Origin: Tectiglobus sp039183375
Lineage (GTDB): Bacteria > Pseudomonadota > Alphaproteobacteria > Rhizobiales > Hyphomicrobiaceae
NCBI GenBank assembly: GCA_039183375.1
Contig: JBCDBQ010000443.1
Span: 1-6,359 of the forward strand
Direction of reading: 5' to 3'
DNA: 6,359 nt
The notes under the pieces were generated by a model that saw only the letters and a list, made by a program, of their open reading frames with translations, did not search any database and was not told the DNA's origin. Made by a program: the position numbers and the translations under genes. Position 1 is the stretch's first letter. The number at the start of each line of letters is the position of its first letter. Of this stretch, positions 1-5,525 are shown one piece after another.

Positions 1-27
1 CTCATCACCTCGTGTTGGAAACTCTGG

Positions 28-47
28 GCACGTGACCGTGCACGTGC
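28..47. promoter_or_regulatory. Two CACGTG palindromes 12 bp apart, possible operator
   Basis: CACGTG occurs at 29-34 and again at 41-46, each preceded by G, so GCACGTG is repeated with a centre-to-centre distance of 12 bp. The second copy is the eight-base palindrome GCACGTGC. The pair ends about 45 bp before the ATG of the PLP enzyme gene, where a regulator site could lie. No -35/-10 pair is convincing around it. The stretch 1-52 could equally be the last codons of an upstream plus-strand gene (frame 2 stops with TAG at 50-52), in which case the repeat may be coincidental. Confidence 0.2.
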
Positions 48-91
48 TGTAGTGTTTCATCGTACTGTTTTCTCGCAAGCCTGGAGCCGTT

Positions 92-1177
92 ATGAGCCTT
101 GAGCAACTGAAAATCGATATCTCGCGCGACTTCGGAACGCCAGCAATTGTCATCGATCTTGATATTGTCGAGCGGAACATCGAGCGTCTGCAGGGGATGT
201 GTGATGATGCCGGTGTTGCGAACCGCCCGCACATCAAAACGCATAAGATCCCGGCTCTCGCGCACAAACAGCTTCAGGCTGGTGCTCAAGGTATAACATG
301 TCAGAAACTCGGTGAAGCCGAGATCATGGTCGACGCCGGTATCGAAGACATCGTAGTGAGCTACAACTTGATTGGTGCGGCGCGGTCCGGGCGCCTGGCC
401 AAGTTGCTTGCCCGCAGGCCCGTCAAAGTTTGCGCCGACAATCCGGTGACCCTGGAAGCTTACTCAGACGCCGGCCGCGCTGCGGATCGCGTTGTCGGTG
501 TTCTGATCGAGTGCGACACCGGCCGTCAACGCGCCGGCGTCGAGACCGTTGGCGAAGTCATTCAATTGGCTGAGATCATCAAGGCTGATGCAAATCTCGC
601 CTTGGAGGGCTTGCTGTTTTATCCCACTGAGCAATCCTGGCCGGAGACTCAGACATTTTTCGATGAAGCGCGAGCGGGATTGCAGGCGCTCGGCCTTGAA
701 GCGAAGATTGTCTCGACAGGCGGTACGCCAAACCTTGTCAATCTCGGTTCACTCAATGGAGCAACGGAGCACCGTGCAGGGACATTCATTTTTAACGATC
801 GCATGATGATGGCCTGTGGCGCAGCCCAGCAGGATGACTGCGCGCTCAATGTCTTTTCAACTGTTGTCAGTCGAGCGGGGCCGGAGCGCGGTATTCTTGA
901 CGCTGGCTCGAAAACTTTGACGTCCGACATTGGTGGCGGGCTTGATGGGCATGGCCTCATCCTGGAGCACCCTGAGGCTCGTATCCAGGGCTTTGCCGAA
1001 GAGCACGGCTTTCTTGATCTTGCAGCCTGTAATGATCGCCCGAACGTGGGTGATGTTGTCCGCGTGATCCCGAACCATGTCTGCGTGGTCGTCAATATGG
1101 TCGATCGGGTGATTGGCGTGCGCAACAATCAAGTCGTTGAAGTTTTTGATGTCGCAGCACGCGGGCAGCTGGTTTAG
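92..1177 (+). CDS. D-threonine aldolase / D-serine dehydratase family PLP enzyme
   Basis: This is a 361-residue cytosolic fold-type III PLP enzyme with an alanine-racemase-like barrel followed by the small C-terminal domain of the D-serine dehydratase group. The family cleaves D-threonine and other D-beta-hydroxy amino acids to glycine plus an aldehyde, or dehydrates D-serine. The motif RPHIKTHK at residues 45-52 carries the likely Schiff-base lysine, Lys49. STGGTPN near residue 210 fits the PLP-phosphate-binding loop. In the C-terminal domain, EEHG near residue 300 and PNHVC at 327-331 supply the expected metal site, His329 and Cys331. As far as I recall, characterised D-serine dehydratases have His-X-Cys with zinc, and D-threonine aldolases have His-X-Asp with manganese. 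This favours a dehydratase-like site, but substrate cannot be fixed from sequence. The start is ATG with GGAG at 83-86, five bases upstream. Length is normal and the frame intact. It is probably not in an operon with bioY, which follows after 135 bp. Confidence 0.9.
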   Translation: MSLEQLKIDISRDFGTPAIVIDLDIVERNIERLQGMCDDAGVANRPHIKTHKIPALAHKQLQAGAQGITCQKLGEAEIMVDAGIEDIVVSYNLIGAARSGRLAKLLARRPVKVCADNPVTLEAYSDAGRAADRVVGVLIECDTGRQRAGVETVGEVIQLAEIIKADANLALEGLLFYPTEQSWPETQTFFDEARAGLQALGLEAKIVSTGGTPNLVNLGSLNGATEHRAGTFIFNDRMMMACGAAQQDDCALNVFSTVVSRAGPERGILDAGSKTLTSDIGGGLDGHGLILEHPEARIQGFAEEHGFLDLAACNDRPNVGDVVRVIPNHVCVVVNMVDRVIGVRNNQVVEVFDVAARGQLV

Positions 1178-1300
1178 AGGCAGCCGCAACCAGAGGTGAC
1201 TCTAAAACCTAAGGTCCCTCAGGCTCTGTGGCATTCGCGCAAATCGGTCTGGACAGGGCGGCGGAATACTCTCTAGGTAACGCCTGTTCGAAGTTCAAAG

Positions 1301-1305
1301 GGAGG
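1301..1305 (+). promoter_or_regulatory. Strong ribosome binding site of bioY
   Basis: GGAGG lies seven bases before the ATG at 1313, inside the purine run AAAGGGAGGG. It fixes the bioY start. The rest of the 1178-1312 gap shows no convincing promoter, and I found no copy of the palindrome TTAT-N2-ATAA used by the alphaproteobacterial biotin repressor BioR. Confidence 0.7.
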
Positions 1306-1312
1306 GCAGGCG

Positions 1313-1933
1313 ATGTCGATCGCAAGTTCCAGCTCGCTGGTCAGTGGGCTCATACCAGAGCAACGCCTGAATGCGCTGACTCGGGATATTGGTTTGATCC
1401 TGGTCGGGTCATGTTTGCTGGCGCTATCGGCGCAGTTCAAGGTACCGGTTGGGCCAGTGCCGATCAGTCTGCAAAGCCTGGTGGTGCTTTTGATTGGTGC
1501 GGTTTACGGCTGGCGCCTCGGTGCAGCGACGATCTTTGCCTATTGGGTCGAAGGGATTGCGCTCGGTGGTCTGATGCCGTGGTTCGCAAACGGGAGCGGT
1601 TTGGCTTATTTTATCGGCGCGCCAAGTGCTGGTTTTCTCTGGGGCTTCATGGCGATGGTCGTCGTCGTCGGATTTCTGGCTGATACTTTGCGCTGGCGGG
1701 AGAACGCCCTGGCCTTGTTTGCTGCCATGATGATCGGACAAGTCGCACTTTATGTCATTGGATTGGCGCACGCCTATCTGTTGGTCTTGCCTGTCGTGAC
1801 ATGGATGAATACGACTCCAGAAATGCTGCAAATCTACCTGACGCCGTTTATTGTCGGCGATCTTCTCAAGACCGCACTCGCAACACTCGTTGTGATCCAG
1901 GGATGGCAGTGGGTTGAGCGACGTCTGCGCTAA
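1313..1933 (+). CDS. bioY: BioY, biotin transporter substrate-binding (S) component
   Basis: This 206-residue integral inner-membrane protein captures biotin for uptake. It has about six hydrophobic segments, near residues 26-41, 52-66, 70-85, 105-123, 133-160 and 172-198. The BioY signature is clear: VPVGPVPISLQ at 44-54 after the first helix, the glycine-rich loop GGLMPWFANGSG at 85-96, GAPSAGFLWGF at 102-112 (more often GPTGGYLLGF), and PFIVGDLLKTALA at 178-190 with the conserved Asp183 and Lys186. Length is typical. No bioM or bioN energy-coupling genes are in the window, so it either uses a module encoded elsewhere or acts as a solitary BioY, which is known for this family. About 25 extra residues precede the first helix, but the strong ribosome site supports this start. 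The DUF6314 gene overlaps its last 20 bases. Confidence 0.92.
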   Translation: MSIASSSSLVSGLIPEQRLNALTRDIGLILVGSCLLALSAQFKVPVGPVPISLQSLVVLLIGAVYGWRLGAATIFAYWVEGIALGGLMPWFANGSGLAYFIGAPSAGFLWGFMAMVVVVGFLADTLRWRENALALFAAMMIGQVALYVIGLAHAYLLVLPVVTWMNTTPEMLQIYLTPFIVGDLLKTALATLVVIQGWQWVERRLR

Positions 1934-2357
1934 CGCCTTGGCCTTCGAAGCGCTTGCTGGCAGCTGGCGCTTCGAACGGCAGATGAGCAACGGACACAAG
2001 GCAGCTGGCAGCGCTTCATTTGTACGCGATGGCAGTGCTGTTCTCAATTATTCCGAAGCGGGTGTTCTGGAAGGCGTCGGGTCGTTTCAGAAAAGATATC
2101 AGTATACCCTGACGCCCGATGGTATTGCCGTCACGCACGATGATGCCCACAATCGTGACGCTGCATTTCATGTCCTGAAGTTTGAGCTGGCGGATCGCAA
2201 AGACGGATGGGCTGCTGCGGCACACGCGGAGCATCTATGCAATCAGGACTTCTATGCGAGTACATATCGCCTGGGCGATGGGGTGCTTTACGTCAGTCAT
2301 ACCGTTGAAGGTCCGAACAAGGACTACACCATCCGAACGTATTATGCGCGTGTTTAG
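1914..2357 (+). CDS. DUF6314 family protein, overlapping bioY
   Basis: This is a 147-residue soluble protein of unknown function. It matches the DUF6314 pattern as I know it: an N-terminal LAGSWRFER at 14-22, a central beta-rich part with GVGSFQKRYQYTL at 54-66, the segment HLCNQDFY at 107-114 (His107, Cys109, Asp112 and Tyr114 keep the family's H-C-x2-D-x-Y spacing), and GPNKDYTIRTYYAR at 133-146 near the end. The alternating hydrophobic pattern suggests a small beta-barrel, as in lipocalin-like ligand-binding folds. There is no signal peptide or membrane segment. The best start is TTG at 1914, which overlaps bioY by 20 bp and suggests coupled translation. A second in-frame TTG at 1938 would still keep the LAGSW motif, whereas the first ATG, at 1983, would remove it. 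No strong ribosome site precedes 1914. The overlap implies co-expression with biotin uptake, but no role in biotin handling has been shown here. Confidence 0.8.
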   Translation: MSDVCANALAFEALAGSWRFERQMSNGHKAAGSASFVRDGSAVLNYSEAGVLEGVGSFQKRYQYTLTPDGIAVTHDDAHNRDAAFHVLKFELADRKDGWAAAAHAEHLCNQDFYASTYRLGDGVLYVSHTVEGPNKDYTIRTYYARV

Positions 2358-2400
2358 ATCAGTGCCTATATAGTTAACTTACTATTTTACCCTGCATTTA

Positions 2401-2422
2401 CCGACCATCTCGCTTGGTCTGG
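2401..2422. repeat. Small imperfect inverted repeat after the DUF6314 gene
   Basis: GACCA at 2403-2407 pairs with TGGTC at 2415-2419 around a seven-base loop. CC at 2401-2402 and GG at 2421-2422 extend the stem after a one-base bulge. It sits 44 bp after the DUF6314 stop. No T-run follows on the plus strand, so it is at best a weak terminator. The surrounding gap 2358-2492 is richer in A and T than its neighbours and must hold the promoter of the next gene if that gene is transcribed separately, but no box pair is clear. Confidence 0.25.
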
Positions 2423-2492
2423 GGAATTGCTGCTGGAAGCGCTAAGTTAGAGCTGAGTTTGATAGTTTAAGTGAGCGCAGGGCATTCGAGTT

Positions 2493-3005
2493 ATGTCCCC
2501 ATCAAGCGTAAGTCTCGACGCCAATCCGCTGAGGATCATCCTTGCACTCGTATTCGGTGCAATGCTTGGTGGGGCGCTGCTGTCGGCCCACTACTCCATT
2601 TCACTGTACCAAATACTGGGTGCGGGTCATTTTGCAGAGTACGGAATCTCAAAGACATTAGGAGTGTTCGTGCTTGCTTCGGGCGTTTGGTTTTTCTGTC
2701 TCTTAGTATTTGGTGGACCGTGTTGGTATATCTTGCACCAAAATGGCTGTCGCTCCTGGTCCTCTGCACTCAAGGCCGGCACCATTGTTCCGTTTGTTGC
2801 GCTGCTTGCAATCAACACAAATCTCTTCACTGGCGTTTCTCTGGTTCGACAGTCATCTTCTGTCCATGGTGTCTGGCACTGGCATGAAGGTTATATGACC
2901 ACTGCCGGCTGGCTCAATGCGCTAGAGCTATCCACCATTTTTGCGATCCAGGGAGGCGTTATTGCACTCCTCATTTGGCGCGTTGCTTATAGCCGCGTGA
3001 GCTAG
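2493..3005 (+). CDS. Hypothetical four-helix integral membrane protein
   Basis: I do not recognise this 170-residue protein. It has four clear hydrophobic segments, near residues 13-32, 54-76, 92-110 and 143-163, and both ends are short and polar. The loop between helices 3 and 4 (about 111-142) is the largest. It is rich in aromatic residues and histidine, with HGVWHWHEGY at 125-134, so a ligand or metal contact there is possible but unproven. Cysteines lie at 69, 77 and 86. The ATG at 2493 is the first possible start, because an in-frame TGA lies at 2472-2474. The ribosome site is weak (a GAG just before the start). The gene follows the DUF6314 gene by 135 bp and converges on the phosphatase gene, with 45 bp between the two stops. 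Codon choice seems less GC-biased than in the neighbouring genes, judged by eye only. The long clean frame and coherent hydrophobic pattern make it likely real. Confidence 0.7.
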   Translation: MSPSSVSLDANPLRIILALVFGAMLGGALLSAHYSISLYQILGAGHFAEYGISKTLGVFVLASGVWFFCLLVFGGPCWYILHQNGCRSWSSALKAGTIVPFVALLAINTNLFTGVSLVRQSSSVHGVWHWHEGYMTTAGWLNALELSTIFAIQGGVIALLIWRVAYSRVS

Positions 3006-3050
3006 CTCTTACGAACTAAGTACGAGGCCATGGGATAACGGTTGACTAAG

Positions 3051-3650
3051 CTATGCCAGCTTCTCAATTCGCCATGAGCTGCCTTCAGGCGCGAAGTAAT
3101 ATGGCTCGGCATTCTGGCTGACCAAGTGTTCGCCTGCTAACGACAGTGTCAACGCACGAAAGACCAAGCCGTGGGCTGCGACGAGCAGCGTTTCGTCGTG
3201 ATGCTTGTCCGTCCAGCGTTTCACTGAGGCGCACACTCTCGGTACGAACTCATGCCACTTGTCAGCATCATCCGGCAGGATTGACATGAATGAGTCGTCT
3301 TCACCAAGGCCGTGGGCCTTTTTTGTCGTTGTGATGCACTGACCCTCAAAGCTACCGACGTTGAATTCCAGTAGGTCGGTATCGATGTGCATAGGAGCGC
3401 CTGAGGCCTCCGCCGTGAAACAGGCAGTCTTGAGTACGCGATTTGCGGGACTTGAGACGATCCGCGTGAATGGCTTGCCATCCAGGATCTCAGCAGCCCT
3501 TTGGGCCTGGGCAACGCCGTTCGGATTAAGTGGTACGTCAATGCTGCCTTGGAACTTGCGCTCAAGGTTGTACTGGGTCTCACCATGGCGAAGAAAATAG
3601 ACTGCCCGCGTTGGAAGCAGGTCAGTCGGGACGTCAATTCTCTCAGCCAT
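3051..3650 (-). CDS. Histidine phosphatase family protein (phosphoglycerate mutase-like)
   Basis: This is a 199-residue cytosolic enzyme of the histidine phosphatase superfamily, which removes phosphate through a phospho-histidine intermediate. All the hallmarks are present: FLRHGETQYN at 19-28 with the nucleophile His22, QGSIDVPLNPNGVAQA at 34-49, SSPANR at 66-71 with a phosphate-binding arginine, LLEFNVGSFEGQ at 93-104 with the likely acid Glu95, and AAHGLVFRAL at 158-167 with the second histidine, His160. The layout matches the phosphatase or dPGM-like small branch, such as CobC/GpmB-type enzymes, but the substrate cannot be told. No cobalamin or glycolysis gene is nearby to help. About 14 residues precede the first strand. 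The start at 3650 has only a weak upstream purine run (GAGAGAG). The gene lies downstream of a terminator and so is probably transcribed from its own promoter in 3651-3749. I could not identify a convincing -35/-10 pair there. Confidence 0.9.
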   Translation of the reverse strand: MAERIDVPTDLLPTRAVYFLRHGETQYNLERKFQGSIDVPLNPNGVAQAQRAAEILDGKPFTRIVSSPANRVLKTACFTAEASGAPMHIDTDLLEFNVGSFEGQCITTTKKAHGLGEDDSFMSILPDDADKWHEFVPRVCASVKRWTDKHHDETLLVAAHGLVFRALTLSLAGEHLVSQNAEPYYFAPEGSSWRIEKLA

Positions 3651-3749
3651 GTTTTCTCTCTCGATGTTTGAACTCGATCAAGATCTTCGTTCCTGCACTG
3701 CAATCTGACGTGTGTGCTGCCAATCAGTCCGGAAAGATCCTGCACTCGT

Positions 3750-3789
3750 AAAAAGATTTCGGCAGACGGTGTGCCACGCGCCTGCCGAA
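3750..3789 (-). terminator. Intrinsic terminator of the thiolase-like/DUF35 operon
   Basis: TTCGGCAG at 3758-3765 is exactly complementary to CTGCCGAA at 3782-3789. The stem continues inward after an A/C mismatch (3766 and 3781) with CG at 3767-3768 pairing with CG at 3779-3780. After a bulged G at 3778, GTG at 3769-3771 pairs with CAC at 3775-3777 and closes a three-base loop. Read on the minus strand, the stem is followed by ATCTTTTT, complementary to the A-run at 3750-3754. This is the expected GC-rich stem plus U-tract. It lies 53 bp past the DUF35 stop and before the phosphatase start at 3650, so it should separate the two transcription units. Confidence 0.75.
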
Positions 3790-3805
3790 CATTTCATGAC
3801 AGTTT

Positions 3806-3824
3806 TCCAATTGTCGCAATTGGA
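3806..3824. repeat. Perfect 8-bp inverted repeat, TCCAATTG-TCG-CAATTGGA
   Basis: Each eight-base arm is fully complementary, with three bases between them, and the element begins 18 bp after the DUF35 stop on the minus strand. It is too AT-rich, and lacks a T-run on the minus strand, to be a good terminator by itself. It could be an mRNA 3'-end stabilising hairpin ahead of the true terminator, or a dimeric regulator site. No plus-strand gene starts here, which argues against an operator. Confidence 0.55.
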
Positions 3825-3841
3825 CCTGTTGTTGTTTCGCT

Positions 3842-4231
3842 CTATGCCGGCGTGAACATCGGCACAGGCGGACCGCCGTCAGTAGGTTTGAAGACAACCT
3901 TTACCTTCTGGCCGATCTTCAACGCGTCATAGTCGGTGTCGACGATGTTGGTCATCATTGTGATGCCTTCATCCAACTTGACATAGGCGATGGTAAACTC
4001 AACCTTGGCACGTTTCATTACCGAGAATGAATAGATCTCGCCAGTGCCTTTGGCTTCAACCCATTCGACGTTGTCCGATAGTGTGAATGGGGACCGTGCG
4101 CGCGGATAGCAGAAGAATTTTCCGGTATCCTTGCACTTCTGAATCATCAGTTTGCCGTTCTCGGCTGCATCCCAATAGACCTGGGTCTCGGTGTTCGGCT
4201 GGGGTGCCGCAATGGTGCGTTCTTCGCTCAT
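3842..4231 (-). CDS. DUF35 OB-fold protein, partner of the adjacent thiolase-like protein
   Basis: This 129-residue protein has the DUF35 layout: an N-terminal helix with VYWDAAENGKLMIQKC (18-33), a zinc-ribbon position (33-50), then an OB-fold from NVEWVEAKGTGEIYSFSVM (54-72) to the end. DUF35 proteins bind thiolase-like enzymes and help form or shield the CoA-ester substrate channel, as in archaeal acetoacetyl-CoA thiolase/HMG-CoA synthase complexes, BbsA-BbsB and ChsH2-Ltp2. The zinc ribbon is degenerate. Of the usual four cysteines only Cys33 remains, the second position is Thr36, and the later CPxC pair reads SPFT (47-50). Cys41 lies outside the usual pattern. A structural zinc is therefore unlikely. 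Translation starts at ATG 5 bp after the thiolase-like stop, with GAGAGGGAG (complement of 4240-4248) as ribosome site inside the end of that gene, so the two are surely one operon. The terminator at 3750-3789 follows. Confidence 0.88.
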   Translation of the reverse strand: MSEERTIAAPQPNTETQVYWDAAENGKLMIQKCKDTGKFFCYPRARSPFTLSDNVEWVEAKGTGEIYSFSVMKRAKVEFTIAYVKLDEGITMMTNIVDTDYDALKIGQKVKVVFKPTDGGPPVPMFTPA

Positions 4232-4236
4232 CAGGC

Positions 4237-5406
4237 TTACTCCCTCTCGAGAATGACAGTGGAACTGCAGTGACGGGTGCCGATCGAGCCACCTGTGCCG
4301 TGGGCCACGGCCAGGTCGCAGTTTGCCACCTGCACTTTTGGATGGGCTTCGCCGCGGAGTTGGCGGACGGCCTCGATCACCTTCGTCATACCACCGCGGT
4401 TGGCCGGGTGGTTGTTGCAGAGGCCGCCACCGTCGGTGTTGAACGGCAGCTTACCGACGCCGGATATCAGATTGCCGTCGGAAACGAACTTGCCGCCCTC
4501 ACCCTTCTCGCAGAAGCCGAGATCTTCTAGTTGCAATAAGACGGTGATCGTGAAGCTGTCGTAGATCGAGGCATACTTCATGTCCGACGGCTTGACGCCG
4601 GCTTCCTCGAAGGCCTTTGGTCCGCTCTGACGTCCAGCTGTGTAGGTGAGGTCAACGTAGCCATTGAGCTGGCCCTTCACCGCTGTTCCGCAGCCTCGCA
4701 CCTTGATCTTTGGTCGGTTGAGTTCCTTGGCGACATCCGGGTGGACGACGACGAGTGCGCCGCCCCCGTCAGAAATCACACAGCAATCGAGGCGATGAAG
4801 CGGCGTCGTGATCATCGGAGAATTGACAACGTCCTCCACGGTGACAACCTCGCGGCGCATGGCATGCTCATTGTGTTGGGCGTGCGTTGATGCGGCGACC
4901 CTGATCCATGCCAGTTGTTCGGACGTTGTGCCGAACTCATGCATGTGGCGCATCGCGGCCATTGCGTACATGTTGGTAACAACCGGCGCGTAAGGGAACT
5001 CAAACTGCACATCGGGCGCGGCTTGATTGTAAACGCGCGGCGCGGTGCCCGTTGCCATGCCTTCGGCTGCTGGTCGGCCGGCCAGAGTAATCAACGCGAT
5101 CTTGCAGCGCCCGGCGGCAATAGCTTGTGCGGCGTGCTCGACGTGGACGACATAAGAAGATCCGCCGGTGTCGGTTGAATCAACGTGATTGGGATTGAGG
5201 CCAAGATAGTCGACCATATTGATTGGGCCGAGGCCTGGTGCGTCGCCGGCGCAAAAATAGCCGTCAACGTCGGATGCGCTGATACCCGCGTCAGCCAAAG
5301 CGCCGGCCGCCACGTCGGCATGCAACTCTGGCAGTGATTTGTCGATTGCCTTTCGCGTCGGGTGTTCATAAACACCGGCGATATAGGCCTTACCATTCAG
5401 ACTCAT
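4237..5406 (-). CDS. Thiolase-superfamily protein lacking catalytic cysteines (SCP-x/lipid-transfer-like)
   Basis: This full-length 389-residue protein has the duplicated thiolase fold of the SCP-x/lipid-transfer branch. Landmarks are PELHADVAAGALADAGIS near 26-43, GGSSYVVHVEHAAQAIAAGR at 81-100, DGGGALVV at 213-220, YDSFT at 282-286, NTDGGGLCNNHPANRGG at 323-339 and HGTGGSIG at 369-376. The usual nucleophilic cysteine near residue 82 is Gly/Ser, the HDCF motif of SCP-x thiolases is YDSF, and the C-terminal Cys-X-Gly is His-Gly-Thr-Gly. Only His333 of the GHP-type motif remains. Ordinary Claisen thiolysis through a cysteine thioester is therefore unlikely. Relatives of this kind paired with DUF35 proteins include the steroid side-chain aldolase Ltp2, so a retro-aldol or similar role on an acyl-CoA is a reasonable inference with unknown substrate. 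The start is ATG at 5406 with a GGGGGA purine run about 11 bases upstream. There are no frame breaks, so it is not a pseudogene. Confidence 0.9.
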   Translation of the reverse strand: MSLNGKAYIAGVYEHPTRKAIDKSLPELHADVAAGALADAGISASDVDGYFCAGDAPGLGPINMVDYLGLNPNHVDSTDTGGSSYVVHVEHAAQAIAAGRCKIALITLAGRPAAEGMATGTAPRVYNQAAPDVQFEFPYAPVVTNMYAMAAMRHMHEFGTTSEQLAWIRVAASTHAQHNEHAMRREVVTVEDVVNSPMITTPLHRLDCCVISDGGGALVVVHPDVAKELNRPKIKVRGCGTAVKGQLNGYVDLTYTAGRQSGPKAFEEAGVKPSDMKYASIYDSFTITVLLQLEDLGFCEKGEGGKFVSDGNLISGVGKLPFNTDGGGLCNNHPANRGGMTKVIEAVRQLRGEAHPKVQVANCDLAVAHGTGGSIGTRHCSSTVILERE

Positions 5407-5417
5407 ACTGTGTGTTT

Positions 5418-5468
5418 CCCCCAGGGTTGGATGATGTTGGTTGTCAGATTACACACCGCCTGAGGGGG
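5418..5468 (-). promoter_or_regulatory. Leader stem-loop that could cover the thiolase-like ribosome site
   Basis: CCCCCAGG at 5418-5425 is complementary to CCT at 5459-5461 plus GGGGG at 5464-5468, with a two-base bulge and a 33-base loop. On the minus strand this pairs the GGGGG ribosome-site purines just before the start codon at 5406 with a C-run upstream. A competing pairing of GTGTGT (5410-5415) with ACACAC (5451-5456) is also possible. If transcription begins upstream of 5468, the structure could damp translation. It is low-complexity pairing and may be chance. The whole gap 5407-5525 should hold the operon promoter, but no clear boxes are seen. Confidence 0.2.
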
Positions 5469-5498
5469 CTGCGATCAGAGCCGTGATGAAAGGTGATT

Positions 5499-5523
5499 GC
5501 GCCATGATGGCTGGAGTTGGCGC
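5499..5523 (-). repeat. Inverted repeat just after the SHMT-like stop, weak terminator candidate
   Basis: GCGCCA at 5499-5504 is complementary to TGGCGC at 5518-5523, with a 13-base loop, two bases past the end of the SHMT-like gene. Inside it GCCATGATGGC (5501-5511) is an alternative small palindrome. No T-run follows on the minus strand, so read-through into the thiolase-like operon cannot be excluded. Confidence 0.3.
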
Positions 5524-5525
5524 TG

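Noticed and set aside
1..102. Possible C-terminal end of an upstream plus-strand gene
   Set aside because: All three forward frames are open from the edge to stops at 33-35, 50-52 or 100-102. The stretch is too short to choose between them or to recognise a product, so no gene is called.
649..1128. Antisense open frame of 159 codons within the PLP enzyme gene
   Set aside because: It is a shadow of a well-supported gene. Its Ser/Arg/Pro-rich translation is typical of the reverse strand of GC-rich coding DNA.
1188..1204. AGAG-GTGA-CTCT small hairpin after the PLP enzyme gene as a terminator
   Set aside because: The stem is only four pairs and no T-run follows.
1228..1683. Plus-strand open frame of 151 codons overlapping the first half of bioY
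   Set aside because: It lies in another frame of bioY, its translation has no recognisable family or hydrophobic pattern, and bioY is strongly supported by motifs and ribosome site.
1424..2047. Antisense open frame of 207 codons across bioY and the start of the DUF6314 gene
   Set aside because: It covers two recognised plus-strand genes, and its translation is low-complexity and rich in Arg, Gln, His and Pro with no motif.
2471..2887. Plus-strand open frame starting at GTG, overlapping the membrane-protein gene
   Set aside because: The frame at 2493-3005 gives four coherent membrane helices and a full-length product. This one gives a cysteine-rich mixture without pattern.
3048..3062. AAGCT-ATGCC-AGCTT hairpin between the convergent genes as a shared terminator
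   Set aside because: The stem is five AT-containing pairs overlapping the phosphatase stop, without a T-run on either strand.
4087..4530. Plus-strand open frame antisense to the DUF35 and thiolase-like genes
   Set aside because: Both genes beneath it are recognised by family motifs, and the antisense product shows none.
4237..5406. Thiolase-like gene as a decaying pseudogene because its catalytic cysteines are missing
   Set aside because: The frame is full length, other family motifs are intact, and it is tightly coupled to an intact DUF35 gene. The cysteine losses match a known non-Claisen branch of the superfamily.
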